A stretch of DNA of 62,791 bases from Nitrosomonas sp. (GTDB lineage Bacteria > Pseudomonadota > Gammaproteobacteria > Burkholderiales > Nitrosomonadaceae): NCBI GenBank assembly GCA_021582655.1, contig CP091135.1:1661617-1724407 (forward strand), read 5' to 3'. This document shows, piece by piece, positions 9,701 to 18,871 of this stretch. The translations under genes were made by a program, and so were the position numbers. Every line of letters begins with the position of its first letter. The first letter of the stretch is position 1. The notes under the pieces are model-generated. The model saw nothing but the letters and a program-made list of their open reading frames with translations, did no database searches and was not told where the DNA came from.

Positions 9701-10606
9701 ACCGATTATTGGATCATCACATCCGGTTCCGGAACAACTACGCTGCAACAAAACCGCCTCAGCGTGACAGGCAACTTACGGACCGATGCCGGTTTATTGC
9801 TGCAACCGCCGGAAGGGCATCCGGAGTTACCGGACGATATCGTCCTGATCAATGCTGCTGCGCCGCCGCAACAACGCCCGCAAAAATTGGCACTGCACTT
9901 GGACATGAATCTTCATTTGGGCGATAAATTCCATATCCGCGCTTCCGGTTTGGAAGGCCGTCTGACCGGTCAACTGCAAATCCGCAACGACAGCAACCAG
10001 CAACTCAAGCTCAACGGCACTATCGCGGCGCAAGACACTTCGTTCAAGGCATACGGCCAGAACTTGTCGGTCAAACGCGGGATCGTCAGCTTTCAGGGAC
10101 CGCTCGGCGATCCCAATCTGAATGTGCTGGCGGTGCGGGAAGGGCTGGTGGTTGAAGCCGGCGTCGAGATCATGGGATCGGTGCGCCATCCGCGCGTCAA
10201 GTTGGTATCGACGCCGGATGTTCCCGATACCGAGAAGTTGTCGTGGATCGTACTGGGCAGAAAACCGGATGCCGGCGGCCTGGATACTTCGGTATTGCTG
10301 TCAGCCGCCGGATCGATACTCGGCGGCCAATCCGGCAGCGGCTTTACCGACCGGATCACCCAGGCATTAGGCGTCGACGAGCTTACCTTCAAACAGGCCG
10401 GTGTGGGTAGTTCGCTGAGCGGACAGATCGGCGTGGTCGGCAAACGTATTTCGTCACGCGCGTACTTGAGTTACGAGCGCGGCTTGATGGCAAGCACAAT
10501 CGGTATTACCAAATTGACCTACAACCTGACGCCGAAAATCACTGTCGTCACCCAAGCCGGAGAGGATAGCGCGGTTGATTTGTTTTATACCTTGCAGTTT
10601 GATTGA
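6773..10606 (+). CDS. tamB: TamB, inner-membrane-anchored periplasmic AsmA-like/DUF490 protein
   Basis: This protein has 1277 residues, close to E. coli TamB (1259). It has an N-terminal membrane anchor (about residues 18-40, KLTGCLLLLLLTIGTGYGLL), a very long repetitive beta-rich region expected to form a hydrophobic groove spanning the periplasm, and the conserved DUF490 C-terminus (GRKPDAGGLDTSVLLSAAGSILGG... VVTQAGEDSAVDLFYTLQFD) that contacts TamA. TamAB supports outer-membrane protein assembly and phospholipid transport. ATG 6773 is chosen because it begins 8 bases after tamA and gives the N-terminal anchor at the usual distance. It is convergent with the giant RTX gene, whose stop lies 43 bases away. 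Confidence 0.93.
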   Translation: MTDPHIDHPIAKNRRTGKLTGCLLLLLLTIGTGYGLLHSQSGLQWTAAAVNRLSGDTIRLTGIRGTLRDMRIDALHVSTDELELSLQNINIAWNPAALLQRRMIVDRLSAAAVYIVQRPAETTTPRQPPEHLQLPLALSVRSLTADSVYFHAPTQEDTAAAISSLVLILESDGRHHRLTQLSFDTPQGSVESRAELNGSAPFALAAHIGMKTADSWGDIAATVTGNLERFTVVAGNNPPAAKMKLEAQLHPFAENPVEQLHVVLEQWNPADLFAAAPHAKLSLSVQLAQNAAGQLQGGIRIDNHAPAPLDRGGLPAAALSTPVLITPALLTLPDIQLQLGADGTVRGTLAWNRQDRSITAALTANRLDPRQLDSRLQAARISGTIDLSGDAAEQSARADLRDGPLRLSADIVRTDGHLVLKQFNLQRNRSRLTGQGRLQLDHQQSFQWSGQLTDFNSADFIQTVDSNLNAGLQLSGRLAPTVAGTLQYTIQKSRLGKVPVSGAGEIAFTGAGQFSGTAELTAGSNRLLAQGSTDGPQQAFQLTVDAPALAQLGLGWSGDLQTKLMLRGTAELPDLDWKLTSNRLGLPGNRQLSGVTVNAHWHNQIMALNVAVAAYNTHEQATVKQLTATLDGKTTHHHLTIKAGINEDIAVRLTASGGLHLGKPFQTSRWRGQLTELSANGNMPVRLLAPAALSAGTGSLLLDDAGLSIAGGSIRIGQLHWTAGNWKTNGDFSGITLLPGIPDRSGFAPLQLGGHWHLDAAAQLTGELHVHRERGDWYLPGDIPQPLGLQQLQLQAVARSGKLTGQFALNSQTLGTATAKVTLPLRQTHAQWSIARESPLHGNVQATVSSLKWLNALLGVGMHADGELQLQADIHGTLEQPDISGTVAGTHLSLALLEQGIRLQQGTLAAHFRQADLHIDRLHFVSPHAPPPDNRLFKELALESTTGSLTVAGNIGLTGAASRLDFTVDQLPLTHKTDYWIITSGSGTTTLQQNRLSVTGNLRTDAGLLLQPPEGHPELPDDIVLINAAAPPQQRPQKLALHLDMNLHLGDKFHIRASGLEGRLTGQLQIRNDSNQQLKLNGTIAAQDTSFKAYGQNLSVKRGIVSFQGPLGDPNLNVLAVREGLVVEAGVEIMGSVRHPRVKLVSTPDVPDTEKLSWIVLGRKPDAGGLDTSVLLSAAGSILGGQSGSGFTDRITQALGVDELTFKQAGVGSSLSGQIGVVGKRISSRAYLSYERGLMASTIGITKLTYNLTPKITVVTQAGEDSAVDLFYTLQFD

Positions 10607-10649
10607 ATGGACGGTGCAGCGCAAAACACCCATCCCGCTGAACGATCCG

Positions 10650-13600
10650 CTAAAGCCATAAAGACGTAATCAGCGGATCCAGGTTGGCCGCATACTCGGG
10701 TGGTAGCTCAAACTGCCCGATTTCAGGCACTGCCAAAGGCGCCATCGCTTGAACCAAACTCTCGACACTGTCATGTTGCAACGTCAATCCGCCGGCTGTT
10801 TTAAATTGTTCGAGGTGGTACGCGGCACCCAGGTACCAATTTTGCAGGATAAGCTTGTCGGCAGTGCCGATTACGCTGACTTCCAAATTGTTGCCGACAT
10901 GCTGGAACCAGAGTTGGTCTGCGTCGATGCTTGGCAGGCATTGTACGATATCGATGGTGTTTGCCGTCGCATCGTTCTCGCTGATCGTATCGACACCGCC
11001 ATCGCGACCGAATCGATAAATATCGCCACCTTTACCGCCAATCAAGGTATCGTTTCCAACCGCGCCGTCCAGAATGTCGTTGCCGGCATCGCCGGATAAC
11101 GTATTGCCGGCGCCATTACCGATCAGCGTATTATTGAGCGCATTGCCGGTCGCACTGATCGCGAGTGTGCCGATCAGCGTTAAGTTTTCGATGTGGTTCG
11201 GCAGAGTGAAAGTAACGCTCGACCGCACCGTATCCGTACCTTCGTTCGAGCGCTCCGTGAGTGTTTCTCCGGCATTATCGACGACCAGGGTGTCATCGCC
11301 GGCACCGCCGATCAGTTTATCGATACCCCCCTGACCATCCAGCCAATCGTTGCCGGCATTGCCGGATAATGTATTGGCAGCGCTATTGCCGGTAATGACA
11401 TTATCCAGTGCATTGCCGGTACCGTTCATTTTGCCGGTTCCCATCAGCACGAGGCGCTCGACATTGGCATCCAGGGTATAACCGACGGCACTCAACACCG
11501 TGTCGGTACCTTGATTCGCAAGTTCGGTCACCGAATCTTTAGCGCTGTCGACGATATAAATATCGTCGCCGCGCCCGCCCAGCATCGCATCACCGCTCAA
11601 CCCGCCGTCGAGCCAGTCATTGCCGTCGTTACCGTTGAGGGTGTCGGTATCGTAATCGCCGAGCAAAATACTGTCTTCCGCAGTTCCGTTGAGAACATCT
11701 TTCGCGCCGGTGCCCTCTTGCACATCGCGCAACCCTATCAGGGTACCGTCCGCCAGTTGGATATGCTCGATCTTGTAACTATCGCTGATAAAATGATTGG
11801 GAATGATAATATCGTCGGGGCCGCCGCTGGACGAAATGTTCAGTTCGTCATTCCAGCGCCGGAAACGTATATCGGTCAGGCGAATGGCGCTATCGAACAC
11901 GATTTTATCGTCACCGCCGTCATCATACGCATTGAAAGAAGCGCCCGGCTTATACAAATAGGTATCGTTACCGAAACCGCCGTGCAGATAGCTGTGGCCG
12001 AAACTGTCACTGCCGTTGGCATTCCCGACCAGCACATCGTCGCCGCCTTGCCCGTACAGCAAATTGGTGCGGCCTATGCCGCCATCGAGATAATCGTTGC
12101 CGTTACCGCCGTACAACACATCGTCGTCGTCAAAACCGTACAGCGTATCGTTACCGTCGTAACCGTAGAGCACATCCGCCCATGCGGTGCCGCTCAAGGT
12201 GTCGTCGCTGCCGGTACCGCGCATATTCAGCAGTTCGTCTTGTATCTCCGATCCGGACGGTAAAGCGCTGCCATCCGCAAAAAAGATCGATTCGATCGCC
12301 GCGGCATTGTTGTAATTGACGACATTGCTGCCGACGTAAATGTAGGGATCGATATCCCCGTTCATATAATCCCGCAACGTTATCCGGTCGCCGGTTACGG
12401 TATTTGTCAACACCAGGTCATTGGCGGTACGCGACAGGGCAAATTCCGAAGCGGTCACCGTGGCATCGAAATGTACGAAATCGCTGCCGCTGCTATCGCT
12501 AATGACATCCTGGCCGCCATTGCGGGAGAAGTAATAATTGTCGTTACCGAAGCCGCCATCCAGCATATCATCACCGGCTTCACCATATAGCGCATCGTTA
12601 CCGCTATTGCCGGCCAGGCTGTCATTGCCGCTGCCGCCGTACAGCATATCGTTGGCACTGCCCGCGTTGAGCGTATCGTCGCCGCCATGGCCGTATAGTA
12701 TGCTATCCACCGAGGCGCTGCCGGTAACGACGTCATTGCCTTCGGTGCCATGGAAGCTGTTGGTCAGCCGGGTGAAATCCGTTGCGGTGCGCACGCTGCC
12801 GTCGGCAAAGCGGAAAACATCCACTTGCGTCCTGTTGTTGAGAAACCAATCTTTTATCGTGACGGTGTCGGCGGGCGATACCGTGATCACCAGATCGTTG
12901 TTGAGTTTATTGGCTTGCAGGCTTTCCCAATTGATGCCGGGACCGAAATGCAGCTCGTCGTAAGCGCTGTAATACCAAGCACCCGACGAATAACTGCCTT
13001 CGATGATGGTATCGTGGCCATCGCCCAGATTGAAATAGTAATGATCGTTACTGATATTGCCATTGAGCGTATCGTTACCGTGCCCGCCGACGTAGTGGTC
13101 CGCGGCATCACTGCCGTATATTTCGGCATCGGCGCTACCGGTCAGGCGATTACCGTCGAGCACATCGTCGCCGTCACCGCCGTACAGCCAATCGGAGCCA
13201 TTTCCACCGATCAACGTATCGTTGCCGGTATCCCCGTATAAATCGTCGGCTGCCGCGTAACCCGAAATCATGTCGTTGCCGTCCTGCCCGTGGATCACAT
13301 CGCTATAACCGCTGCCGTCCAACGTTTCAGCGGCCGCAGTACCGTCAGCAACGAACTTCAACGTCATCGCCGACGAACCGGCTGTGACGGTTACTTTGTC
13401 ACTGCCGAATGAATAGACAGTATCGTTATCCGCATTGGTAGATATGCTCAGCAGATTCGACAAGCCGGCGCCGCATACCAGAAAATTGCCACCGGGCGAT
13501 GTATCGGTGATAGTGTCCTGGCCGTCACCCGAATTAAACAGATAAGTGTCTTGCCCGCCGCCACCGTTCAAACTGTCATCGCCGGCCAAACCGGTGAGCG

Positions 13601-16600
13601 TTTCGTCGTACGCATTACCGCCTTGGATCACGTCGTTGCCGGCGGTGCCGGTCAATGTCAGCAACGGCGCGGTATGTTGCGTCGCGGTCAATACCCTGCC
13701 GGTAGCGGCAAATTGCACGGTTTCGATCTGATTGGCGAAGTTGTCGAACCATCCCTTGACGGTGACACTGTCGGCCCCGTTGGTATGGGAAAATTTCAAA
13801 TCCTGCCCGACGCGGGTAATGACGATATCGGCTTCTGCAATACCGGCACCGAAAGTCAGACTGTCATCACCACCCCAGTCGTCGATAATTCGAGCGCCAT
13901 CGCCCGGATTCAACGTATAGCTGTTGCCATGCGTCATACCCATGCTTTGCAGTGCCGAGCCCGACCACCGGGTACCATCCGCTTCGAATACCACCTCCTT
14001 CAATAACACCCAGTCAACGTACGAATCGGTTATTTTTATACTGTCCGAGCCGTTCTGATGCCGCAGCCATAAATCATTGCCGATGCGCTCAACGATGATG
14101 TCGCCGCTGTTGATATCTGCGGAAAAATATATCGTGTCGGTGTTATCTTCGCTCAGATTGACGGTGTCATTGCCATCACCCAGCGAAAACCGATAGCTAT
14201 TGGCGCCGAGGCCGCCGTACAACTGATCGTCACCGTGACCGCCGGCCATGGTATCGTCTCCCTCATTGCCGTACAACGTATCGTCACCGTCCAGGCCGAC
14301 AAAGGTCTCATTCGATTCACTGCCGTACAGCGTATCGCTGTCAGGGGTGCCGCGCATATTCGCTACGGCGCGTGCGCCGACCTCGGCCGCACTCCAGACC
14401 GTTCCGTCGGCAAATTCGAATTGCTGCAATTGCCACGAAGAATCGAAATACCAATTATTGACCGTAACCTGATCGACACCGTTGCGATGCGCCAAGACCA
14501 AGTTCCCGTTGAAATTCCCCACCTCAATATCCGCCGGCAGTATTCCTGCGCCAAGCAGCAACACATCGTCACCGGCAGCGTCATCCTCCCAAATCCCGTC
14601 CCGACCGCCGCCCAGATCGAATCGATACACATCGTCGCCGGCATTTCCCAGCAACTGATCGTTACCGGTACCGCCGTTCAATACATCGTTTCCTTCCTGG
14701 CCGAACAACGTATCGTCATCGGCACCACCGAACAGCGTATCGTCGTCGGCACCGCCTTGCAATTCGTCGGCACCCGCATCGCCATACAACAGATCGGCAC
14801 CCGCCTCGCCGAACAGATTGTCATTACCCTCGCCACCATTGAGAACATCGTTATCCGTTCCGCCCTGCAGTTGATCATTACCGGCTTCGCCTTGCAGTGT
14901 ATCGATACCCGCATCACCCAACAGGGAATCGTTACCCAAACCGCCCAGAATCGAATCGTCGCCCCCCTCTCCGGCCAATTGATCGTCGCCGTTGTAGCCC
15001 TTGATGGTATCGTTATAACCGCCGCCCGACAAAACATCGTTACCGGCACCGCTGTAGACATAAGTCACCGGCTGCTCGAGGCCCGCCGCCACCCAATCGA
15101 TATTCAAGCTCAGCCCGGTAACATCATCGTGCAACCGCTCCGCAACCCAGGTTTCCAAATCGATACTTTGCATCCCTTGATTAAAATCGATTTGCGTACC
15201 CATGCCGTAGAGCGCGGCGCTCAAATGAACGGTATCGCCATTTTCAAGCGATATTTGCAATACTCCGGTGTCGTTCGACCAAGTCGCGCCGGTCGGCATG
15301 TTACTCGGCCCACCATCGGGCTCATCCGCCGCCGTCAGCGTGAACCCCTCAGGCTCATTGGCAGAATTGCCCGTCAGTGCACGCTTATCCGCCAACACAA
15401 TGCGGCTCCTGCCTTCGACATCCGCGATGAAATCGCCGTTTTCCACACCAAGATACGTATCGTCGCCGGCGCCGCCGAATAACCGGTCCACTCCCAAACC
15501 ACCGTCCAGTGTGTCGTTGCCGGCATCGCCATTGAGATTGTCCGCCTCTTCCCCGCCGATCAAGGTATCGCTACCGGGCCCTCCAAATAACTGATCATCG
15601 CCCACTCCGCCGTCGAGCATGTCGCTTCCGGCATCCGCATAGAGCTTATCGTCGCCCACTCCGCCCTCAAGATGATCCGCACCACCATAGCCAGTTAACT
15701 TGTCATTGCCATCACCGCCGTTTAGATAATCGTCACCATGCAAGGAAGCATCCAGATCTACACTATCACCCGACAAAACATCGTTGCCACCTTGACCAAA
15801 AATCAAATCATTACCTGCACTACCAAAAACCACATCATCATCCGCACCGGCATCGACAAAATCATCTCCTCCTTGGGTAAATATCCAGTCTTTCCCTGCA
15901 CCGCCATAAATCACGTCATCATCGCCGGCGCTATTGGAATCGCTGACGCCCGTATCGGCCAAGTTAAAATTATAGGATCGCACATAAACCTTCACGCCAT
16001 TTTCACTGGTGGTGCTACGAGTAACGCTCCATTCACGATTAACAAGGTCAGCATCAAAGTCGCCTTCGATCGTGTCATCCCCGCCCAACCCCATGATGAC
16101 ATCTTTACCCATACCGCCTAGCGAAACATCGTCGCCGGCTGCGCCGATCATGATGTCATTTGCATAAGCACCGTCCAGCAGGTCCCCTCGTTGGCCGCTA
16201 CCTACCTGGGCTATACTTAGGGTATAGGCTTCATCGAGCGTGTATTCGGTATCCGCGTATAACCGATCTTCATCATCGTGACCCAAAATGACATCACTAT
16301 CCGCACCCCCCAGTATCACATCTTTACCCCATGAACCCGACAAAACATCTTGCCCGGTTCCACCTTCAAGTCGATCATCACCTTCCTTGCCATAGAGCGT
16401 GTCATTACCACCCGCCCCTTGAATCCAATCATTGCCGCTACTGCCCCGTAGCGTATCTTCACGATCCGGCGCCGCACCAGGCCCGGTGAGCAAATTGCCG
16501 AATTCATCGGATCCGGACGGATCGGAGGGCGCCAGATCACCGACGAAGGTGTGTGCAAATTCCAAGTCTTCTGGCGCGGTATTGCCTGCCAGCGTAATCC

Positions 16601-18380
16601 CCAGCTTGCCATCACTCCAGGATTTGATCCTTGCCCCGCTGCCATTTCCGGACATGATCAGCAAGTCATTCACGCCATTGCCTTTATCTTCCAGCACGTA
16701 CTCGATGCCGTTTTTTCGATCCACCCAGCTGTTGCCGAGCTTGGCCCAGTCCTTGTCTTCGATGCCGGTTTTTCCTTTCACTTCCACCGTGCCCAATCGA
16801 ATCACGCCTTGTCCGTCGGCGTCCCAAAGAGTGTCGATGCCATCGCTTGCATTGATCACATACGTATCCGTGCCGCTGCCGCCTTCCAAGTAATCGTCAC
16901 CCCCACGGCCATTGAGCGTGTCGTTGCCGCCACCGCCGTAAAGGTGGTCTTCAACGTTCGATGCGGCAGGGTTATCCGCACCGTCCGCACCGAAAAAATA
17001 CCGGGGTGTTTGGTCTGTCAGCGTGCTTTGTGAAATTTTGTAGCCGGAGGCAACATCTTCAAAGTAATCGTTACTGTTTTGGAATGGATGATTGCTTTTG
17101 CTAAATGTCACCGTCGCATCCAGCGGATTCTTGTCTTCCACGTTGAACCAGTTCTTGCGCATCAGCATCGTCATGCGGTCTACCAGGTATTTCGTAGTCA
17201 ATGCGCCGGAACCCGTCGCCGGATCGAAGCGATTCAAGGCGTTGTTGGCATTGAACGCACCGTAATCAATGCTCGCCCCTTCCAGAATGAACGGATTCAA
17301 CGCCACCAACGCAAACCGTGCGGCTAAACCTTGTTGTCCGTCGCCTTCAATTTTGGATAGGATCGTGCCGGCGGATAGATCGGTCAGCATGGTCAGCTGT
17401 GCGTTACCGGCTTGGGCAAAGCTCTTGAACTCACTACTGTTCTGCAGTTCGTATAAATTGGCATAAAACTTGTCGCGATCGCCAGCCGTGGTTTTTGTCG
17501 CAGCGGAAAGCATGATCTTGCCACCATCCGGGTTCAGCAGAATGGTGCGCAATGCATCCAACGCCGATTCCATCGTCTTCTCATTCGACCCGGCAATATC
17601 CTTGGTCGACCCGAATGCGTCGATGAGTTTGCCCAGTTGATCTGTGCTAGCGTTGGGTGACAGTTGCGAATAGGCGGAATAGACAGCCAGCGCGTCGGTC
17701 AAGAGGGCAATGCTGTGATTGTTGCTGGTGTTTTCGGTTTGAACGCTGATGGGTGAACCTAGTTGATAGCCTAAACCTGCAATGACGGGAAAACCTTCGG
17801 AGCCGCGGATATTCCAGATATTATCCGTCGATACACTGCTTAAACCCAATGCGCTACTGACCGCATCGACCAAATTACCGAGCAAACCGCCAACACCTGG
17901 CGCGTTGTAAAGATAAGCTTCAGTAACTTGCGGATAGCTTTGCTTTACCGCCGCAGCCAGATAACCTCCCAGACTGTGACCGGCAACCGTGAAGTTCTGT
18001 CCTTGCAGCACATTGGGATCGTTCAACCAAGCATCCAGTTGTATTTTAAGAGCAATGAATTGAGGATTGAGAGTCGGAGGTATTGCTGAGGCCAATAACC
18101 CATCAGCGGTTAAATCATTACCCGTCGGCTCGGTACCGCGAATGGCGAGGTATTTAGCGCTACCATTCTTGGCTTCAAATACCGTGGCCGAAACACCGGT
18201 GATCGGATCGGTGTACTGGGCGGCGACTTGCCAGTTTTTGACGAACTCGGCGGCTTGAGAGGAAGACATGTCAGCACCAATTCTGGTCAGTTCTTCAACT
18301 TCTATGGATTTACCAGAGAACGAGCCATAAACAGCCTGCGCTAACTCTGCTTGTAAAAAATATTCTTTGACAGCGCTCAT
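10650..18380 (-). CDS. Giant RTX protein with N-terminal lipase domain (candidate type I-secreted lipase/toxin)
   Basis: This 2576-residue protein has an alpha/beta-hydrolase lipase domain (about residues 1-250) with nucleophile elbow GHSLGG (Ser136) and a plausible catalytic His222 (SNNHSI). A linker follows, with a first small RTX block near 460-510, then very many GGxGxDxLx nonapeptide repeats. These are interspersed with haemolysin-type calcium-binding-related segments (for example VTVNNWYFDSSWQLQQFEFADGTVW). The short tail DPLITSLWL may be the type I secretion signal. RTX repeats fold on calcium outside the cell. The start ATG overlaps the stop of the upstream small gene (ATGA) and has AGGAGA before it. 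No ABC exporter, membrane fusion protein or TolC gene is in the window. It could be a nutritional lipase instead of a toxin; the surrounding array favours an antagonistic role. Confidence 0.92.
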   Translation of the reverse strand: MSAVKEYFLQAELAQAVYGSFSGKSIEVEELTRIGADMSSSQAAEFVKNWQVAAQYTDPITGVSATVFEAKNGSAKYLAIRGTEPTGNDLTADGLLASAIPPTLNPQFIALKIQLDAWLNDPNVLQGQNFTVAGHSLGGYLAAAVKQSYPQVTEAYLYNAPGVGGLLGNLVDAVSSALGLSSVSTDNIWNIRGSEGFPVIAGLGYQLGSPISVQTENTSNNHSIALLTDALAVYSAYSQLSPNASTDQLGKLIDAFGSTKDIAGSNEKTMESALDALRTILLNPDGGKIMLSAATKTTAGDRDKFYANLYELQNSSEFKSFAQAGNAQLTMLTDLSAGTILSKIEGDGQQGLAARFALVALNPFILEGASIDYGAFNANNALNRFDPATGSGALTTKYLVDRMTMLMRKNWFNVEDKNPLDATVTFSKSNHPFQNSNDYFEDVASGYKISQSTLTDQTPRYFFGADGADNPAASNVEDHLYGGGGNDTLNGRGGDDYLEGGSGTDTYVINASDGIDTLWDADGQGVIRLGTVEVKGKTGIEDKDWAKLGNSWVDRKNGIEYVLEDKGNGVNDLLIMSGNGSGARIKSWSDGKLGITLAGNTAPEDLEFAHTFVGDLAPSDPSGSDEFGNLLTGPGAAPDREDTLRGSSGNDWIQGAGGNDTLYGKEGDDRLEGGTGQDVLSGSWGKDVILGGADSDVILGHDDEDRLYADTEYTLDEAYTLSIAQVGSGQRGDLLDGAYANDIMIGAAGDDVSLGGMGKDVIMGLGGDDTIEGDFDADLVNREWSVTRSTTSENGVKVYVRSYNFNLADTGVSDSNSAGDDDVIYGGAGKDWIFTQGGDDFVDAGADDDVVFGSAGNDLIFGQGGNDVLSGDSVDLDASLHGDDYLNGGDGNDKLTGYGGADHLEGGVGDDKLYADAGSDMLDGGVGDDQLFGGPGSDTLIGGEEADNLNGDAGNDTLDGGLGVDRLFGGAGDDTYLGVENGDFIADVEGRSRIVLADKRALTGNSANEPEGFTLTAADEPDGGPSNMPTGATWSNDTGVLQISLENGDTVHLSAALYGMGTQIDFNQGMQSIDLETWVAERLHDDVTGLSLNIDWVAAGLEQPVTYVYSGAGNDVLSGGGYNDTIKGYNGDDQLAGEGGDDSILGGLGNDSLLGDAGIDTLQGEAGNDQLQGGTDNDVLNGGEGNDNLFGEAGADLLYGDAGADELQGGADDDTLFGGADDDTLFGQEGNDVLNGGTGNDQLLGNAGDDVYRFDLGGGRDGIWEDDAAGDDVLLLGAGILPADIEVGNFNGNLVLAHRNGVDQVTVNNWYFDSSWQLQQFEFADGTVWSAAEVGARAVANMRGTPDSDTLYGSESNETFVGLDGDDTLYGNEGDDTMAGGHGDDQLYGGLGANSYRFSLGDGNDTVNLSEDNTDTIYFSADINSGDIIVERIGNDLWLRHQNGSDSIKITDSYVDWVLLKEVVFEADGTRWSGSALQSMGMTHGNSYTLNPGDGARIIDDWGGDDSLTFGAGIAEADIVITRVGQDLKFSHTNGADSVTVKGWFDNFANQIETVQFAATGRVLTATQHTAPLLTLTGTAGNDVIQGGNAYDETLTGLAGDDSLNGGGGQDTYLFNSGDGQDTITDTSPGGNFLVCGAGLSNLLSISTNADNDTVYSFGSDKVTVTAGSSAMTLKFVADGTAAAETLDGSGYSDVIHGQDGNDMISGYAAADDLYGDTGNDTLIGGNGSDWLYGGDGDDVLDGNRLTGSADAEIYGSDAADHYVGGHGNDTLNGNISNDHYYFNLGDGHDTIIEGSYSSGAWYYSAYDELHFGPGINWESLQANKLNNDLVITVSPADTVTIKDWFLNNRTQVDVFRFADGSVRTATDFTRLTNSFHGTEGNDVVTGSASVDSILYGHGGDDTLNAGSANDMLYGGSGNDSLAGNSGNDALYGEAGDDMLDGGFGNDNYYFSRNGGQDVISDSSGSDFVHFDATVTASEFALSRTANDLVLTNTVTGDRITLRDYMNGDIDPYIYVGSNVVNYNNAAAIESIFFADGSALPSGSEIQDELLNMRGTGSDDTLSGTAWADVLYGYDGNDTLYGFDDDDVLYGGNGNDYLDGGIGRTNLLYGQGGDDVLVGNANGSDSFGHSYLHGGFGNDTYLYKPGASFNAYDDGGDDKIVFDSAIRLTDIRFRRWNDELNISSSGGPDDIIIPNHFISDSYKIEHIQLADGTLIGLRDVQEGTGAKDVLNGTAEDSILLGDYDTDTLNGNDGNDWLDGGLSGDAMLGGRGDDIYIVDSAKDSVTELANQGTDTVLSAVGYTLDANVERLVLMGTGKMNGTGNALDNVITGNSAANTLSGNAGNDWLDGQGGIDKLIGGAGDDTLVVDNAGETLTERSNEGTDTVRSSVTFTLPNHIENLTLIGTLAISATGNALNNTLIGNGAGNTLSGDAGNDILDGAVGNDTLIGGKGGDIYRFGRDGGVDTISENDATANTIDIVQCLPSIDADQLWFQHVGNNLEVSVIGTADKLILQNWYLGAAYHLEQFKTAGGLTLQHDSVESLVQAMAPLAVPEIGQFELPPEYAANLDPLITSLWL

Positions 18381-18871
18381 TTCCCGATCTCCTCTGTTGA
18401 TTGAATAAAGATTTTATGCATTAACCTTCCAGAACCTGCTTCTTGAGCACTAGGGCATCGATACGATGAAGCCACCCAAGGACCGGGTAAATCTCCCCCG
18501 ACTCGGCTATATAAAACAAACTCGCCCAGTAATTTCATATCCGATTTGCGAATAATCTTGAAGTGATCTCGCCCCATGACCGATTCCTGAGGCCCCTCAC
18601 TACCCGGATTTCCTTTTTTGTAATCATGTATATCCCATTTAAAGATATATGCTGGACCTAGCGCATTCTCTTTCTGAGTAGGATCATAAAAATTAATCTG
18701 CCCAGACTTCTTATCAAATTTATCCGGCGGCAAGGTTACTGTTTCATACACCCTGATACCGCCGTCAATAGCACACAGTCGATCAACTTCCCGATCCAAT
18801 CTGGCTTTCTCTGAAAAAAACGTGGCGTAAACAATCGATGAAACCAGTAAAACAATGATGATTTTTTTCAT
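18377..18871 (-). CDS. Candidate immunity protein (CAIDGGIRVYETV family), unit G, non-lipoprotein variant
   Basis: This 164-residue protein has a single hydrophobic N-terminal segment (MKKIIIVLLVSSIVYATFF) followed by the shared core: DREVDRLCAIDGGIRVYETVTLPPDKF, GQINFYDPTQ, then GGDLPGPW and a late Cys. Unlike its paralogues it has no LxAC lipobox, so it should be membrane-anchored or periplasmic rather than lipidated. It overlaps the lipase upstream (ATGA at 18868-18871) and the giant RTX lipase downstream (ATGA at 18377-18380), which makes it the physically closest candidate partner of the full-length lipase. Function is inferred from context only. Confidence 0.8.
   Translation of the reverse strand: MKKIIIVLLVSSIVYATFFSEKARLDREVDRLCAIDGGIRVYETVTLPPDKFDKKSGQINFYDPTQKENALGPAYIFKWDIHDYKKGNPGSEGPQESVMGRDHFKIIRKSDMKLLGEFVLYSRVGGDLPGPWVASSYRCPSAQEAGSGRLMHKIFIQSTEEIGK

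Noticed and set aside
11511-15482. Long open frames on the plus strand inside the RTX gene (for example 11511-12263 and 14235-15482)
   Set aside because: They are antisense shadows of the GC-biased RTX nonapeptide codons; products are low-complexity and have no ribosome sites.
10650-18380. RTX DNA repeats as a possible CRISPR or satellite array
   Set aside because: The periodicity is 27 bp, degenerate and in frame with GGxGxDxLx protein repeats; no constant repeat/unique spacer pattern.
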